A stretch of DNA of 64,000 nucleotides, from contig CAADGE010000022.1 in NCBI GenBank assembly GCA_900696465.1, forward strand, positions 124,001-188,000, in the 5' to 3' direction. This DNA is from an uncultured Planctomycetota bacterium (lineage in GTDB: Bacteria > Planctomycetota > Phycisphaerae > UBA1845 > UTPLA1). The translations under genes and the position numbers were made by a program. Below the pieces are notes generated by a model. It saw only the letters and a program-made list of their open reading frames with translations, did not search any database and was not told the origin of the DNA. This document shows positions 1-11,442 of this stretch, piece after piece. The number at the start of each line of letters is the position of its first letter. Position 1 is the first letter of the stretch.

Positions 1-1695
1 CGCAATGACCACGAGCGTATTTTCCAGCATGCCGCGGGCTTCGAACATCTGCATCAGCTCGCGCACCCGATCGTCCAAGTAGCGGATGCCCGAGGCGTAC
101 AGCCGTCGCAGGACGACATGATCCTCCTCGCTGAGAAAGTCGGGGCCTTCAATGTTGTAACGGTAGTCCAGGGCCGCCGTCAGGTTGCCGAATTCGTAGC
201 GCAGCTCGTAGGAGCGCGCCACCTGCCGCTCGTCCATGAACATGCGTCGATAGGAAAGCGGCACGCTGTAGGGCAGATGAGCGTCGAAGTAGTTCACGAA
301 AAGAAACAGCGGGTCTCCGGCATCAACGCGCGACGCGAGCCACTGCGCGATGTAGTGATTCGTCACCGCCGCGCCGTAGTCCTGCTCCAGCCAGCCGATC
401 GGCGGCACCCAGCCGATCCGCTGAAAAAGATAACTCAGCGAAAATCGCCCGATGTTCCGCGTGTGATACAGCACGTGCTTCTCATCGAAGCCCTGCACCA
501 CGTTGGTGTGCTTCCAGATCCACGGATTGTTGGAGAAACAGGCCGTCTGGTACCCGTTCTGCTTCAACGCCTCCGCCACCGTCGTGAAGCGCTCATCGAG
601 AAACGGAAAGGCGAAATCAACCCCGTGCTCGCGGACACTCAGGCCGGTGAACATCGACGCATGTGCCGGCAGCGTCCACATGCTGTCGGAAATCGCCCGA
701 TCACATACCAGCGCCTGTCTGCTCCATGCATCCAGAAACGGCGTCGTCGCTTCCGGATAGCCGTGCAGGCCGAGATGATCCGCCCGGACCGTGTCGAGCA
801 GGATCCACAGCACATGCGGATCGTTCGTCCTCGGCGCCGCCACTGCATGCAACGGTACACGATAGTCCCCCGGCGATGCCAGCGGTGATCGGATGAACAC
901 GTAGCCCGTCAGCAGCGTCGCAGCGGTGCCCATACCTGCAAACCGCTGCATCCATTTTCTCAGTCCTCGTGGGCTTCGCCGCGCAAGTCGCCTCATCAGA
1001 AAATACATCGCTCCTGCCAGGACGACCGTCGCGCCGCACGAGCCGATCACCGGCCCTCGACGAAGCAGGTGGGCCATGTCCAGGTCCAGCGGTACGATCA
1101 TCAGCCCCACGATCAGCACGGCCGCGGCCGTCAGTGCCGGCTCCGGCGCGACGCGCCCGCGGCGCCATGCCCACAGGAAAAATCCCAGCAGCCCCAGCAG
1201 CGGACACCAGACGATACTGTGAAGGATTGCCGCCTTGCCCACCGCCCCCAGCACAAAGCCCACCGGCCACCAGCCCGGCTCGAAGTACCGCATCGCGAAG
1301 TACGTCGGCAGCGCCGTCTCCGCTACAGCCAGCACCGGACTTCCGATCAGTCCGATCCGGATGCCGGTGGCGACATGCGCCCACCACGAATCTGCCGTCG
1401 CAGTCGTTGTCGATGGCGCATTGCCGGTCGGCGGCGCTGCGGACGATTGGCCCGTCATTCCATCCGGTTGCATGGCGAAGGCCATCTGCGCCATGTCGCA
1501 CGCAGCGATGAGCGGCGTCGCACGTCGACCTGTCCGATGCAGCAGGACCGCCAGGACGATCACTGCTGCGAGCAGCCCCCAGATCGGCAGTTCGAGGGGA
1601 ATCGGTTCATGAAGATGGGCGCCGAGTTCCATGCAGCCCAGCAGCTCGTGCCCGGCGTGCGAAGCGATCGCCTGCATGGCGAGGAAAGAAATCAT
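1..1695 (-). CDS. Membrane-anchored sulfatase/alkaline-phosphatase-superfamily protein (C-terminus cut by window edge)
   Basis: The frame is open from an ATG at 1695 to the window edge (565 codons, no stop). The first ~260 residues hold several hydrophobic segments (for example around GLLAAVIVLAVLL and AAVLIVGLMIV), so the protein is probably inner-membrane anchored with its catalytic domain outside the cytoplasm. The sulfatase-fold domain then starts with the metal-binding stretch WILLDTVRADHLG. The usual C-x-P-x-R nucleophile motif is replaced by WTLPAHASMFTG, placing Thr where formylglycine sulfatases have Cys or Ser. The family includes sulfatases, phosphoglycerol and phosphoethanolamine transferases, and the Thr suggests a non-formylglycine mechanism. 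The later metal-binding Asp-His lies beyond the edge. Substrate unknown. Confidence 0.85.
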   Translation of the reverse strand, partial: MISFLAMQAIASHAGHELLGCMELGAHLHEPIPLELPIWGLLAAVIVLAVLLHRTGRRATPLIAACDMAQMAFAMQPDGMTGQSSAAPPTGNAPSTTTATADSWWAHVATGIRIGLIGSPVLAVAETALPTYFAMRYFEPGWWPVGFVLGAVGKAAILHSIVWCPLLGLLGFFLWAWRRGRVAPEPALTAAAVLIVGLMIVPLDLDMAHLLRRGPVIGSCGATVVLAGAMYFLMRRLARRSPRGLRKWMQRFAGMGTAATLLTGYVFIRSPLASPGDYRVPLHAVAAPRTNDPHVLWILLDTVRADHLGLHGYPEATTPFLDAWSRQALVCDRAISDSMWTLPAHASMFTGLSVREHGVDFAFPFLDERFTTVAEALKQNGYQTACFSNNPWIWKHTNVVQGFDEKHVLYHTRNIGRFSLSYLFQRIGWVPPIGWLEQDYGAAVTNHYIAQWLASRVDAGDPLFLFVNYFDAHLPYSVPLSYRRMFMDERQVARSYELRYEFGNLTAALDYRYNIEGPDFLSEEDHVVLRRLYASGIRYLDDRVRELMQMFEARGMLENTLVVIA

Positions 1696-1840
1696 GCGTG
1701 TGCTCGGTTGTGGGTGAGGTCTGCGACCTGCTCAGACGCTCCGGCGCTTGCGGCAGCATCGTCGCAGGCATCCACCATCGCAGGGTCGGATCGTTGCATC
1801 GTATCGCAACAATCGGGTGGATTCAAACGGCCATAGCCGC

Positions 1841-3370
1841 TCAATGCTGTCGATCGAGCTGGCGGTAGTGCACCGCCTCGGAGACGTGCTCGGCGCGTAT
1901 CTGCTCCGCGCCATCGAGATCGGCGATGGTTCGTGCCAGTCGAAGCACCTTGTCGTGTGCCCGCGCAGAAAGGCCCAGTTCCGTCATCGCCTGTTTGAGC
2001 ACCTGTTCGCCGGGAGCATCGAGCGGGCAGAACTGCCGAACGAGCCGCGGTCCCATGCGCGCGTTGAGCATGGTCTTTCTGCCTGCGAAGCGCTCCCTCT
2101 GTCGCTCGCGCGCCGCCTGGACCTGGGACCGCATTGTTGCCGAGTCCGTGCCCGGCCGGGCATGGCGAAGCTCGTCGAACGGAACGCCCGGCACGGTCAC
2201 ATGGATGTCGATTCGGTCGATCAGCGGGCCGCTGACCCGCGCCCGGTAGCGCTCGATCTGCGGCAGCGAACACTTGCAGGGTCGTCGCGGATCAGACAGG
2301 TAGCCGCACGGGCAGGGATTCATCGCCGCGACCAGCATGAACTCCGACGGGAAGCGGACGACGCTGTGCGATCGGGCAATGGTGACGCAGCCGTCTTCCA
2401 TCGGCTGGCGCAGCGTTTCCAGGATCGACCGCTGAAACTCGGGAAACTCATCAAGGAACAGCACGCCGTGATGCGCGAGCGAGACTTCACCGGCCTGCGG
2501 AATCGAACCGCCGCCCACCAGCGCCGGCGCGCTGGCCGAATGGTGCGGCGTACGCACCGGACGCGTTGCCAGCAGCGTGGCACCGGCCGGCAGCTTTCCC
2601 GCGGCCGACCAGATCCGCGTCGTCTCCAGCGATTCTGCCATGGCCAGCGGCGGCAGAATCGTCGGCAGACACTTGGCCATGAACGTCTTGCCGCTTCCCG
2701 GCGGACCGATCATCAGCACGTTGTGCCCGCCGGCCGCGGCGACGACCATCGCTCGCTTGGCGAATTCCTGCCCGCGCACGTCGGCGAAGTCGATCTCATA
2801 CGCCGCCGCTTTGGCAAACGTCGCCTCCAGATCGACCGTGGTCGGCTCGATCGGCAACTGCCCGGTGACGAAACCGACGGCATCGGTCAGCGAGCCGACG
2901 GCGAAGGCCTCGAGACCGTCCACGACCGCCGCCTCGTTGGCATTCTCACGCGGGACGAGCACGCCGCGATATCCTTCGCGCCGGGCCGTCATGGCGATCG
3001 ACAGCGCCCCCTTGATCGGCCGCACGCGGCCGTCGAGGGCCAGTTCGCCCGCAATCATGTACTGCCGGAGATCAGGCGGCACCTTGCCGTCGGAGGCGAG
3101 GATCATGCCCAGTGCGATCGGCAGGTCCAGCGCCGGGCCTTCCTTGCGGATGTCCGCCGGGGCGAGATTGATGACCGTGCGATGGACCGGCGGCTGGTAG
3201 CCGCAGTTGGTGATCGCGGTGCGGATGCGTTCGAGACTTTCCTTCACCGCGGCGTCAGGCATGCCGACCACGACCGGATTGGCGAACCCGCGCGAGGCGG
3301 CGTTGACTTCCACCTCGCAGATCGCCGCCTCGATACCGACGAGTGTGGCACTGTGCACCTGTACCAGCAT
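1841..3370 (-). CDS. comM: YifB/ComM family Mg-chelatase-like AAA+ ATPase
   Basis: This 509-residue protein has the full ComM architecture. An N-terminal Lon-protease-like domain (MLVQVHSATLVGIEA) is followed by a Mg-chelatase AAA+ core with Walker A (GPPGSGKT), Walker B (LFLDEFPEF) and the Cys-bearing insert CPCGYLSDPRRPCKC, then a C-terminal helical domain. In naturally competent bacteria ComM is a hexameric helicase that promotes branch migration during integration of incoming DNA. It is also widespread in species not known to be competent. The start at 3370 is preferred over one 114 bases upstream because known family members begin at MLVxVxS and the upstream stretch is low-complexity and unconserved in appearance. 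No other competence gene is visible here. Confidence 0.93.
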   Translation of the reverse strand: MLVQVHSATLVGIEAAICEVEVNAASRGFANPVVVGMPDAAVKESLERIRTAITNCGYQPPVHRTVINLAPADIRKEGPALDLPIALGMILASDGKVPPDLRQYMIAGELALDGRVRPIKGALSIAMTARREGYRGVLVPRENANEAAVVDGLEAFAVGSLTDAVGFVTGQLPIEPTTVDLEATFAKAAAYEIDFADVRGQEFAKRAMVVAAAGGHNVLMIGPPGSGKTFMAKCLPTILPPLAMAESLETTRIWSAAGKLPAGATLLATRPVRTPHHSASAPALVGGGSIPQAGEVSLAHHGVLFLDEFPEFQRSILETLRQPMEDGCVTIARSHSVVRFPSEFMLVAAMNPCPCGYLSDPRRPCKCSLPQIERYRARVSGPLIDRIDIHVTVPGVPFDELRHARPGTDSATMRSQVQAARERQRERFAGRKTMLNARMGPRLVRQFCPLDAPGEQVLKQAMTELGLSARAHDKVLRLARTIADLDGAEQIRAEHVSEAVHYRQLDRQH

Positions 3371-3569
3371 GGGGCGGGAGCGTAAGGCAAGCGCCGGTTG
3401 TCGACAAGCGGGCTCCCGATTCGCGGCAGCGTTACCCGGCCGATCGACTCGATTACGTGTCGAGTGATGCGTAACACGCGGCAAATCAATAGCGGTCGGG
3501 GGGCATGGCCGCGGCTCCGTGCGGCCATGCTCACGTCAAGCAAAAGAATCATCATTGCAGAAATTCGAT

Positions 3570-3591
3570 GGTGGGCAGTGCCCACCCTACG
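3570..3591. repeat. REP-like hairpin, copy A (GTGGGC type)
   Basis: GGTGGGC (3570-3576) and GCCCACC (3580-3586) form a perfect 7-bp stem with a 3-base loop, followed directly by CTACG. It lies in the gap between the comM start and the clpB stop. Nearly the same hairpin occurs at 16570-16586 (15 of 17 bases identical). Confidence 0.6.
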
Positions 3592-3600
3592 GAGATAACT

Positions 3601-6258
<2,658 letters not shown>

Positions 6259-6342
6259 TCGTATCGTTTCCTCTGGGTGTTCTGGTCAAAGTCTTTTCAG
6301 CGTGCGATCGCTCGCATTGTCCTGCGTTTGTTCACGGTCCTC

Positions 6343-6394
6343 GTTCGGCGGGGACGCTGGACGCTACGAGTCCGGCCGGCGGCCGGCCGCTAAC
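6343..6394. repeat. REP-like hairpins, copies B1 and B2
   Basis: The 28 bases at 6343-6370 match the hairpin at 58327-58354 at 23 of 28 positions, including the CGCTACGAG tail. Immediately after it, GGCCG (6374-6378) and CGGCC (6384-6388) form a second GC hairpin with a GCTAAC tail. Two copies side by side suggest a paired REP arrangement. Confidence 0.55.
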
Positions 6395-6477
6395 TGAAGG
6401 ACGCTCCGCTGATCGACAGAATGCAAGGGTTGTACCAGTCAGACCGCGCACTAACGTGTTACTTAACAGGCAGTTAC

Positions 6478-6505
6478 ATGATATATGCGGTGGCAGTGCT
6501 GCCAA
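6478..6505 (-). promoter_or_regulatory. Candidate promoter with overlapping palindrome upstream of clpB
   Basis: Read on the minus strand, TTGGCA (6505-6500) and TATCAT (6483-6478) are separated by 16 bases, resembling a sigma-70 promoter pointing to clpB. A perfect 6-2-6 palindrome, TGGCAGTGCTGCCA (6491-6504), covers the -35 side and could be an operator. The 220-base distance to clpB and the lack of experimental support keep confidence low. Confidence 0.3.
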
Positions 6506-6607
6506 TGTGACAGGGCAAAACGGCAGGTGCGAGAGGCAAGTGAGATGCCGATGGATCTCTCGCCTTCGGCTTCTTCGGGCTCGACAACGCATTCTCGATC
6601 TCCAGGA

Positions 6608-7921
6608 TCAATGAGGCGGACTGCCTGCTCGTCCAAATCGCAGGAAGAATACGCCTGCGCCGATGAGGCCCAGCGTGCCGGCGAGGGCGAAGGTGACGAG
6701 CGGGCCGGCGCCGGGGGAGATGCGGTCGCCGATGATCCATGCGATTGCGCCGACGGGGGCGGCCCACATGACGGCGGCGCTGCGGACGCTCCAGTACAGG
6801 CCGATGGACTGGGTGCGCACGTCCGGCGGGACGAGGTCGGCGATCATGGCCTTGCGGGCGGGTTCGCCGATCTCGCGGAAGCCGCCGATGACGAATGCGA
6901 GTGACAAACCGATGACACCTGCGCTACTGCTGATGGCTGTGCCGCCTGCGCCGAGGACGGCGATGCTGATGGGAAAGAGGGCGAAGAAGACGAAGGTCAG
7001 GCCGATGTAGGGTTTTTTTGCGAGACCGGCGCGGCTGGCGAGGGGACCGATGACCATGTAGAGGATGATGTTGGTGACGGCCTGGATGTTGAGAAGGAGC
7101 GACTGGTAGATGGCTGTTCCGGTGGCGATGTCATTTGCCAGCAGGGGTACGCAGTAGAGGATGATGAAGGGGCCGGCAAGCCCTTCGGCCCAGCGGGCGA
7201 AGATGTCCGCGGCGAGGAGGCGTTTGAGATCGGCGGGGAAGCGTGAGAGCAGGTGACGCGGTCGGTGGATGGCCATTTCGCGGTCGCGGCTGGCGGTCTT
7301 CATGTAGCGGTACTGGATCACGACGGCGAGCAGGATCAGCACGATGGAAATGGCGATATCGGCACGGACGCCGCCGACGCGTCCGAACTGCCAGACGAGC
7401 AGGCCGCTGAGGCCGTAGGCGACCATGCGCGAGACGCGGCGGAAGATGGCTTGCAGCGAGAAGGCCATCGTGCGGCGATCGGGCGGGATGGCGTCGCCGA
7501 CGACGGTGATGGTGGCAGGGCCGGCGATGGAGTCCCAGACGAAGATGAATGGGATGGCGAGAAAGACGGCGATGGGGTTCTGCCATGCAAGGAGGATGGC
7601 GAGGCCGACGAGCGGAAGGGTGTTGAAGAGAAGGAGCGCACGACGGGTGTTGAGCAAGGAACCGAGCGCGCCGCCGGCGTAGTAGTTGATGGCTTCAAGG
7701 GCGTCGCGATAGAAGCCGTACGCGCCGATGAGGAGTAGAAACCAGGGATCACCGACGCGGTTGGGCTGTTTGAGGGCTTTCAGGTACTGCGGCATCAGTG
7801 GGGACCACAGCTCGGTGCTGGCAGTGATGAGCAGGATGGTAGCGAGGAGGGCGAGGGTGGAGGCGTTGAGGCCGAGGAAGGATCGCCAGGGCGCGGGAGT
7901 CGGACGCGGTTGGCTGTCCAT
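6608..7921 (-). CDS. Major facilitator superfamily transporter
   Basis: This is a 437-residue polytopic membrane protein with about twelve hydrophobic segments, beginning after a short Pro-rich leader (MDSQPRPTPAPWRS). The loop between helices 2 and 3 and the RRTMAFSLQAIFRR and RKAMIADLVPP stretches are in positions typical of MFS cytoplasmic loops. The substrate cannot be inferred; similar MFS proteins are often annotated as drug or sugar-phosphate permeases. The start at 7921 is chosen because the 32 upstream codons are not hydrophobic and read as noncoding leader. It is transcribed away from the M16 peptidase gene, with a shared upstream region of about 270 bases. Confidence 0.8.
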   Translation of the reverse strand: MDSQPRPTPAPWRSFLGLNASTLALLATILLITASTELWSPLMPQYLKALKQPNRVGDPWFLLLIGAYGFYRDALEAINYYAGGALGSLLNTRRALLLFNTLPLVGLAILLAWQNPIAVFLAIPFIFVWDSIAGPATITVVGDAIPPDRRTMAFSLQAIFRRVSRMVAYGLSGLLVWQFGRVGGVRADIAISIVLILLAVVIQYRYMKTASRDREMAIHRPRHLLSRFPADLKRLLAADIFARWAEGLAGPFIILYCVPLLANDIATGTAIYQSLLLNIQAVTNIILYMVIGPLASRAGLAKKPYIGLTFVFFALFPISIAVLGAGGTAISSSAGVIGLSLAFVIGGFREIGEPARKAMIADLVPPDVRTQSIGLYWSVRSAAVMWAAPVGAIAWIIGDRISPGAGPLVTFALAGTLGLIGAGVFFLRFGRAGSPPH

Positions 7922-8189
7922 GCGAGTGAAGCTATCGGCTGGCTGCGGAGGGGTCAAAGCGATCACGTAGCCCAATCGGCCTGTCGAGTGGCAAGTTCGA
8001 GCGAGTGACAGTTTCAACGCAGCCAGGGTGAATTACCGGCGGAATTCTCGTTATACTGTCCTGCCTGTCCGGGCGATGAGGGTGGCCCGGGACGGCCCGA
8101 GTCATAGTGCTTCCGCCCTGTCGTTGTTGTCAGCTCCCCGAACGGGAGCCCTTCCTTCTGAATGCCGCCGTCGTGCGGATGAGGTTTCC

Positions 8190-11039
8190 ATGAAGCGCAT
8201 CGGTTATTCAACGTTCGTCGTTCTGCTTGTTTCGTCGAGTTTGATTGCTGCCGATCGGCGGTATGCCTTCGAGCAGCTCGAGCTGGACAATGGCCTGAAG
8301 GTCATCACGCTGGAGGATCATTCCTGCCCGATCGTCGCGGTTCAGGTGTGGTATCACGTCGGTTCGAAGAACGAGGAGCCGGGCCGTCAGGGCTTCGCGC
8401 ACATGTTCGAGCACATGATGTTTCGCGGCACGGATCGGCTGAGCGAGACGGGGCACTTTGATCACATTCGGCGCGTCGGCGGCGATTGCAACGCGTACAC
8501 GGCATTCGATCAGACAGTGTATGTGCAGACGGTGCCGAGCAATCAGCTTGAGCTGGTGTTGTGGCTCGAGTCAGAGCGGATGGCGTTTCTGAACATCGAC
8601 AAGAAGGGATTTGAAACCGAACGAAAGGTCGTCGAGGAGGAACTGCGGCAGGGGCATAACCGACCCTACGGCCGCATCCCGGAGAAGCTCCTCGCGGAAG
8701 TCTACGGAGAGACATGCTACGGCTGGACGCCGGGCGGGCAGATATCGCATCTGCGGAAGGCAACGGTGGAGGAGGTGTCGAAGTTCTGGGACAAGTACTA
8801 CGCACCGAACAACGCCACGCTGGTGGTCGTGGGCGACCTGAAGCACGGCGATGCGCAGAAGTTGGCGAAACGGTACTTTGAGTGGGTACCCGCCTGTCCG
8901 CAGCCACCGCGGCCGTCGTGCGACATGGCGGCGCCGCAGAAGCCGCGGACGATCAAGCTGAAGGAAGACAAGGGACCGCTGCCGGCGCTGGGCGTGGGCT
9001 ACCTGACGGTGCCGGAGAGCCATCCGGATTCGCTGCCGCTGGAGATCCTGATGGGGGCGCTGGGCGGCGGCGAATCGAGCCGGTTGTATGTAGATATCGT
9101 GAAGGAAAAGAAGATCGCCCAGGTGGCGCTCGGGGCGGCATTCGGATTTGAGCAGTCCGGGCTGGCGGCGGCGGGCGGCGTTCTGCTTCCGTTCGGCAAG
9201 AAGAAGGAGCTGCTGGCGTCGATCCGTGCGCACGTTGATCGTATTCGAGAAGAGGGGATCACCGAAGCGGAAATGGAGAAGATGAAAAACCAGCTTCGCC
9301 GTGGCGAAGTTCAGGGGGCGATGACGGTCGCGAGCAAGGCCGGACTGCTGGGTAAGTATGCCGTGTTGTGGGGGGATGCGGAGCGCATCAATCGTCGGCT
9401 GGACGAGATCGAGGCCGTGACCATCGAGGACGTGCAGCGGGTGGCGAAGAAGTATCTGGCGAAGAAGCGAGCGATGACGGTTTCGATCGAGCCGGATGCG
9501 GCCGGGGTGATGGGTTCGCTGCTGGGCGGCAAGAAGGAATCAGCGGAAGACCCGGATCAGATACCGCCGGTGGAGGACGACGGCACGAACCGGGTGGCGA
9601 AGCGGACCGGCCCGAAAGCCGACGCGAAGCGGCCGAAGGATTATCCGACGGCGCCGCCGATGGGTCCGCTGTTGGATGCCATGCCGGACATGGCCTTTAC
9701 CGATCAGACGCTTTCGAACGGTCTTCGCGTCGTCGTGGTGAGCAATCACGAGGTGCCGATGGTGTCGGTGACGCTGGGCATCAAGAGCGGAGCGTGGTCG
9801 GAGGGCAAGCCGGGCGCGGCGTCGGCGGCGATGAACCTCCTGACGAAGGGGACGACGACACGAACGGCAAAGGAGCTGGCGGAGATTCTCGAGTCGCAGG
9901 CGATCAATCTGTCCGGATCAGCGGAGATGGACGCGGCCCGGGTGAGCTGTTCGGCGCTGGTCGGCCAGCTCGACCTGGCAGCGGAACTGATGCGCGATGT
10001 CATCGAGAATCCGACATTTCCAAAGGAGGAGTTCGACCTGCAAATCCAGCAGACGAAAATGGGCCTGATGATTTCGACGCGGACGCCGGAGTACCTGGCC
10101 GATCGGGAAATGCGTCGTCAGCTCTACGGTGAGCACCCGTACAGTCGAACGGTCACCGGCGAGATGGAAGACGTGGACAAGCTGACGGTCGAGGACCTGC
10201 GGGCGTGGTGGGGCGAGCATCTCCGGCCGGAGAATGCGGTGCTTTATCTTGCGGGGGACATCAATGCGAAGGAGGGTTTCGGGCTGGCGGAGAAGCATTT
10301 TTCCGGATGGAAGGTCGATCGGCCGTTTCGACCAGTGAAGCTGGCGTCGATCCCGGAACGGCAGCAGACGCACATCTATCTCGTTGATCGGCCGGGCTCG
10401 GTGCAGAGTCAGATTCGCGTCGGCCATTTGAGCATTCGGCGGGACGATCCGGATTACTTTACTTCGCGCGTGCTGTCGCACATCTTCGGCGGCGGTTTCA
10501 ACAGCCGGTTGAACAAGGCCATTCGCGTGGACAAGGGTCTGACTTACGGGGCGCGGGGCGGCATGTCGGCCTCGCGCTTTGCGGGCGAGTTTCGCATCAG
10601 CACCTTCACCAAGACGCCGTCGACGGCGGATACCGTGCGGACGATTCTCGAGGAAATTGAGAAGATCCGTGCCGAGGAGCCGACGTCGGAGGAATTGGAG
10701 ACGACCCAGTCCTATCTGACCGGTTCGTTCCCCGGAGATCGCGAGACGCCGCAGGCGGTCGTGGGTGATCTGTGGCTGATCGACCGCGAAGGGCTGCCGG
10801 GGGATTACTTCACGCGGTACCTGCAGGGCATCAAGACGGTGACGGCGACGCAGACGCTCAAGGCGGCTCAGAAGCTGATTGACCCGAAGCACCTGGCGAT
10901 TGTGGTCGTCGGTGAGGCGAAGCAGATCAAGGGCGATCTCGAAAAGATCGCACCGGTCACGCTGCTGGATCAGCCCTCGGCGGCGGAGGAAAAGGACGGC
11001 AACGGTGATGACTCGGACGAGCCGCTGACCCGGCGATAA
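8190..11039 (+). CDS. Tandem M16 family zinc metallopeptidase, secreted
   Basis: This 949-residue protein begins with a signal-peptide-like segment (MKRIGYSTFVVLLVSSSLIA) and has two M16 peptidase modules in one chain. The first (about 30-460) carries the inverted zinc motif HMFEH in FAHMFEHMMFRG and the downstream Glu in VVEEELRQ, so it should be catalytic. The second (about 500-930) lacks HxxEH and is probably the structural half that closes the peptide chamber. Such proteins degrade peptides in the periplasm. The ATG at 8190 follows a purine-rich site (GGATGAGG), while upstream codons look noncoding. A strong hairpin follows the stop codon. Confidence 0.92.
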   Translation: MKRIGYSTFVVLLVSSSLIAADRRYAFEQLELDNGLKVITLEDHSCPIVAVQVWYHVGSKNEEPGRQGFAHMFEHMMFRGTDRLSETGHFDHIRRVGGDCNAYTAFDQTVYVQTVPSNQLELVLWLESERMAFLNIDKKGFETERKVVEEELRQGHNRPYGRIPEKLLAEVYGETCYGWTPGGQISHLRKATVEEVSKFWDKYYAPNNATLVVVGDLKHGDAQKLAKRYFEWVPACPQPPRPSCDMAAPQKPRTIKLKEDKGPLPALGVGYLTVPESHPDSLPLEILMGALGGGESSRLYVDIVKEKKIAQVALGAAFGFEQSGLAAAGGVLLPFGKKKELLASIRAHVDRIREEGITEAEMEKMKNQLRRGEVQGAMTVASKAGLLGKYAVLWGDAERINRRLDEIEAVTIEDVQRVAKKYLAKKRAMTVSIEPDAAGVMGSLLGGKKESAEDPDQIPPVEDDGTNRVAKRTGPKADAKRPKDYPTAPPMGPLLDAMPDMAFTDQTLSNGLRVVVVSNHEVPMVSVTLGIKSGAWSEGKPGAASAAMNLLTKGTTTRTAKELAEILESQAINLSGSAEMDAARVSCSALVGQLDLAAELMRDVIENPTFPKEEFDLQIQQTKMGLMISTRTPEYLADREMRRQLYGEHPYSRTVTGEMEDVDKLTVEDLRAWWGEHLRPENAVLYLAGDINAKEGFGLAEKHFSGWKVDRPFRPVKLASIPERQQTHIYLVDRPGSVQSQIRVGHLSIRRDDPDYFTSRVLSHIFGGGFNSRLNKAIRVDKGLTYGARGGMSASRFAGEFRISTFTKTPSTADTVRTILEEIEKIRAEEPTSEELETTQSYLTGSFPGDRETPQAVVGDLWLIDREGLPGDYFTRYLQGIKTVTATQTLKAAQKLIDPKHLAIVVVGEAKQIKGDLEKIAPVTLLDQPSAAEEKDGNGDDSDEPLTRR

Positions 11040-11059
11040 CTTGTTTTGCGGACGAGGTG

Positions 11060-11107
11060 TGGAGGCGGCCGGTGCGAATAGTGGCGCGGGCCGCCTCCAG
11101 CGTTTTC
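11060..11107 (+). terminator. Hairpin terminator after the M16 peptidase gene
   Basis: TGGAGGCGGCC (11060-11070) pairs with GGCCGCCTCCA (11089-11099), an 11-bp perfect stem with an 18-base loop. It is followed by GCGTTTTC. It starts 20 bases after the peptidase stop codon and fits an intrinsic terminator with a weak U-tract. Confidence 0.6.
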
Positions 11108-11442
11108 GGGGAATGGGGGTCCGATCACATTTATCCACAGAGGCGGGTATTATCGTTGGGACCGCTAACTCGGTTTCGGCGCTCGGGCCGATTTCAGCCA
11201 GCCGTTGCTTCCCATCTGGCAGGCAGGTACAATTCATCAGAGACGGTCGAGGGTGGTACCTCGGAGGGGATCAGCGACCGTTTTACCACGCCCGATTGGT
11301 CCGTCCGGCATTGCGACGGGCTCGGCTGAAGCGCCAAGGTTTCCCACCGGTGAAGGGAATTCGCAGCACGCGGATCGGCCCTCATCGAAAACCCTCGCAG
11401 ATGGGTCATTGCGACATCCTGCCCTCGATGGAGGCGTCACGT
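11108..11442. other. Noncoding leader between the M16 gene and a secreted-protein gene
   Basis: The frame of the downstream gene stays open through this stretch, but there is no signal peptide, ribosome site or protein-like composition until 11443. It holds one perfect DnaA-box-like 9-mer (TTATCCACA, 11131-11139) and an AT-richer TATTAT at about 11148, which could be a -10 element. No convincing gene was seen. Confidence 0.5.

Larger units (their letters stand above)
6259..6607. other. Intergenic region upstream of clpB
   Basis: This 349-base gap between the clpB start and the MFS transporter stop (both minus strand) has no convincing gene. It contains two adjacent REP-like hairpin copies (6343-6394) and an AT-richer patch at about 6455-6510 with a palindrome and a possible promoter. 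I saw no CIRCE inverted repeat. Confidence 0.6.

Noticed and set aside
1748-3385. 545-codon plus-strand open frame opposite comM
   Set aside because: It is the antisense shadow of comM, whose AAA+ motifs are complete on the minus strand.
11131-11139. Perfect DnaA-box-like 9-mer TTATCCACA
   Set aside because: It is a single site with no AT-rich unwinding region, no further boxes nearby and no dnaA, dnaN or parAB genes. One match in 64 kb is close to chance.
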